From assembly GCA_025935595.1 (NCBI GenBank), contig JAICUZ010000155.1:1-6601 (forward strand): a DNA stretch of 6,601 bases. Reading direction: 5' to 3'. Under the pieces are notes generated by a model. The model made no database searches and was not told the DNA's origin. It saw only the letters and a program-made list of their open reading frames with translations. This document shows, in pieces, positions 5,245 through 6,601 of the stretch; position 1 is the stretch's first letter, and the number at the start of each line of letters is the position of its first letter. The position numbers and the translations under genes are program-made. This DNA is from Burkholderiales bacterium (GTDB lineage Bacteria; Actinomycetota; Thermoleophilia; Gaiellales; Gaiellaceae).

Positions 5245-6601
5245 TCAGTCGTCGAGCGGCGAGTCGACCTCCGGGGTCTCCTCTGCCTCGCCGGCCTCGT
5301 GCGACGACGTCTCGTCCGAGCCCGGCTCGCCGCCGAACGTGGTCTCGAGCCCGCCGAAGTCGATTGCCGAGGTGTCCTGGCCGATCTCCTCGAGCGCCTG
5401 CAGAAGCGTGTCCCGCTCGTACGCCTCGCGCACGATCGGCTCCGACGGAGCGATGTCGATCGACCGGTACCGCTTCAGGCCCGTGGCCGCCGGGATCAGC
5501 TTCCCGATGATCACGTTCTCCTTCAGCCCGAGCAGCCGGTCGACCTTGCCCTCGATCGACGCGTCCGTCAGCACCTTCGTCGTCTCCTGGAAGGAGGCGG
5601 CCGACAGGAACGACTCCGTCGCGAGCGACGCCTTGGTGATGCCGAGGATGAGCGGCTCGTTCGTCGCCTTCTCGCCCTTTGCCTTCACCTTGCCGTTCTC
5701 GCGCTCGTAGACGACCTTGTCGACGAGCTGGCCCGGGAGCAGGTCGGTGTCGCCGTTCGTCTCGACGCGCACCTTCTTCAGCATCTGCCGGACGATCAGC
5801 TCGATGTGCTTGTCGTGGATCTCCACGCCCTGGCTCTTGTAGACCTTCTGCACCTCACCGACGAGGTACAGCTCGGTGTTCGTCGAGCCCTTGAGCGCGA
5901 GCAGGTCGGTCGGGTTCTGCGAGCCCTCGTTGAGGGCGTCGCCCGGCTCGACCAGCTGGCCGTTCCCGACGAGCAGCCTCGTGCGCCGCGGCAGCTGGTA
6001 CTCGATCGGATCGCCGAGCTCCCCGTTCGCGCCGACCTCGTTCGGCGTGATCGTGATCTTCGGCCCACGCTCGGTCTGCTCGAGCGCCACCGTGCCGCCG
6101 ACCTCGGCGAGCACCGCAGCACCCTTCGGGTTCCGAGCCTCGAAGATCTCGACGACCCGCGGGAGGCCGTGCGTGATGTCGGCGCCGGCCACACCACCGG
6201 TATGGAACGTCCGCATCGTCAACTGCGTGCCCGGCTCGCCGATCGACTGCGCGGCGATGATGCCGACTGCGTCACCGATCTCGCACATCTCGCCTGTCGC
6301 CGGGAAGATGCCGTAGCAGGTCTGGCACACACCTGTCTCGGCGCGGCACTTGAGCACCGAGCGAACGGGGACGGTTGTGTCCTCGCCGAGCTCGGCCTCG
6401 ATCGCCTCGAGCACCGCGAGCGTCACGACTGTGCCGTCCTCGGCGACGACCGTCTTGCCCGGCTTCCCGGACGCGAGCGGCTTGTGGAAGTCGCCCGAGA
6501 TGACCCGCCCGAGCAGCGACTTGTTCAGGCCCTCGGACGTACGCAGCGGCAGGTCGATGTGGTCGTCGGTGCCGCAGTCCTCCTGCCGCACGATCACGTC
6601 C
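5245..6601 (-). CDS. rpoC: DNA-directed RNA polymerase subunit beta' (3' part; 5' end outside window)
   Basis: This is the C-terminal ~450 residues of the beta' subunit, which with beta forms the catalytic centre of RNA polymerase. The reading frame is open to the right edge, so the gene starts outside the window. Numbering from the GTG codon at 6597, the four cysteines of the second zinc site are all present: Cys8 in EDCGT, then Cys84, Cys91 and Cys94 in the CRAETGVCQTC segment. The invariant IIAAQSIGEPGTQLTMRTFH block follows at about residues 113-132 and holds the trigger-loop residues Met128, Arg129 and His132. The clamp and C-terminal segments are collinear with other bacterial beta' subunits. 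The protein ends in an acidic, poorly conserved tail rich in Glu and Asp, and stops at TGA (5245-5247). rpoB should lie upstream, off the window. Identification is secure from the motifs; only the start is missing. Confidence 0.98.
   Translation of the reverse strand, partial: DVIVRQEDCGTDDHIDLPLRTSEGLNKSLLGRVISGDFHKPLASGKPGKTVVAEDGTVVTLAVLEAIEAELGEDTTVPVRSVLKCRAETGVCQTCYGIFPATGEMCEIGDAVGIIAAQSIGEPGTQLTMRTFHTGGVAGADITHGLPRVVEIFEARNPKGAAVLAEVGGTVALEQTERGPKITITPNEVGANGELGDPIEYQLPRRTRLLVGNGQLVEPGDALNEGSQNPTDLLALKGSTNTELYLVGEVQKVYKSQGVEIHDKHIELIVRQMLKKVRVETNGDTDLLPGQLVDKVVYERENGKVKAKGEKATNEPLILGITKASLATESFLSAASFQETTKVLTDASIEGKVDRLLGLKENVIIGKLIPAATGLKRYRSIDIAPSEPIVREAYERDTLLQALEEIGQDTSAIDFGGLETTFGGEPGSDETSSHEAGEAEETPEVDSPLDD

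Noticed and set aside
1..6601. A new defence, mobile or biosynthetic system
   Set aside because: No transposase, integrase, nuclease, CRISPR array, tRNA attachment site or biosynthetic cluster is present; the region is core transcription and translation genes plus two accessory genes.

Overview
The window is a high-GC bacterial chromosome segment in which every convincing gene lies on the minus strand. Reading in the direction of transcription (high to low coordinates), it holds the 3' part of rpoC, a secreted protein of unknown function (566 aa from my preferred start), a 101-aa ABM-like small protein, and then the complete str-operon genes rpsL, rpsG and fusA. The gene order, GC-rich codon use and GTG/TTG starts fit Actinomycetota. 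The protein style suggests a deep lineage such as Thermoleophilia, but that placement is inference and was not tested.

Region by region: positions 5245-6601 encode the C-terminal ~450 residues of RNA polymerase beta', with the second zinc site and trigger loop intact. Just past its stop (5207-5235) lie two adjacent 13-bp palindromes that together form a perfect inverted repeat. A second long hairpin (5164-5193) follows, and its loop contains the GTG I prefer as start of the secreted protein. That protein (3480-5180) has a signal peptide, a domain resembling a glycoside-hydrolase TIM barrel, and a C-terminal half resembling SurA/PrsA-type foldases. The 101-aa gene (3138-3443) has a very good ribosome binding site. 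A strong intrinsic terminator (3054-3086) closes this section.

The str operon starts about 70 nt after that terminator, probably from its own promoter near 3042-3069. rpsL and rpsG overlap by one base, and fusA follows rpsG by 12 nt (or 21 nt if the internal ATG is used). A short tandem heptamer repeat lies after fusA at the window edge, where tuf would be expected next, outside the window.

The core genes (transcription elongation, 30S decoding and assembly, translocation) are ordinary. The most notable points are the native S12 residues Arg43 and Ser88 at the two classic streptomycin-resistance sites, the two accessory genes between rpoC and rpsL, the unusual secreted protein, and the palindromes and short repeats between genes. 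I found no evidence of a new defence, mobile or biosynthetic system.
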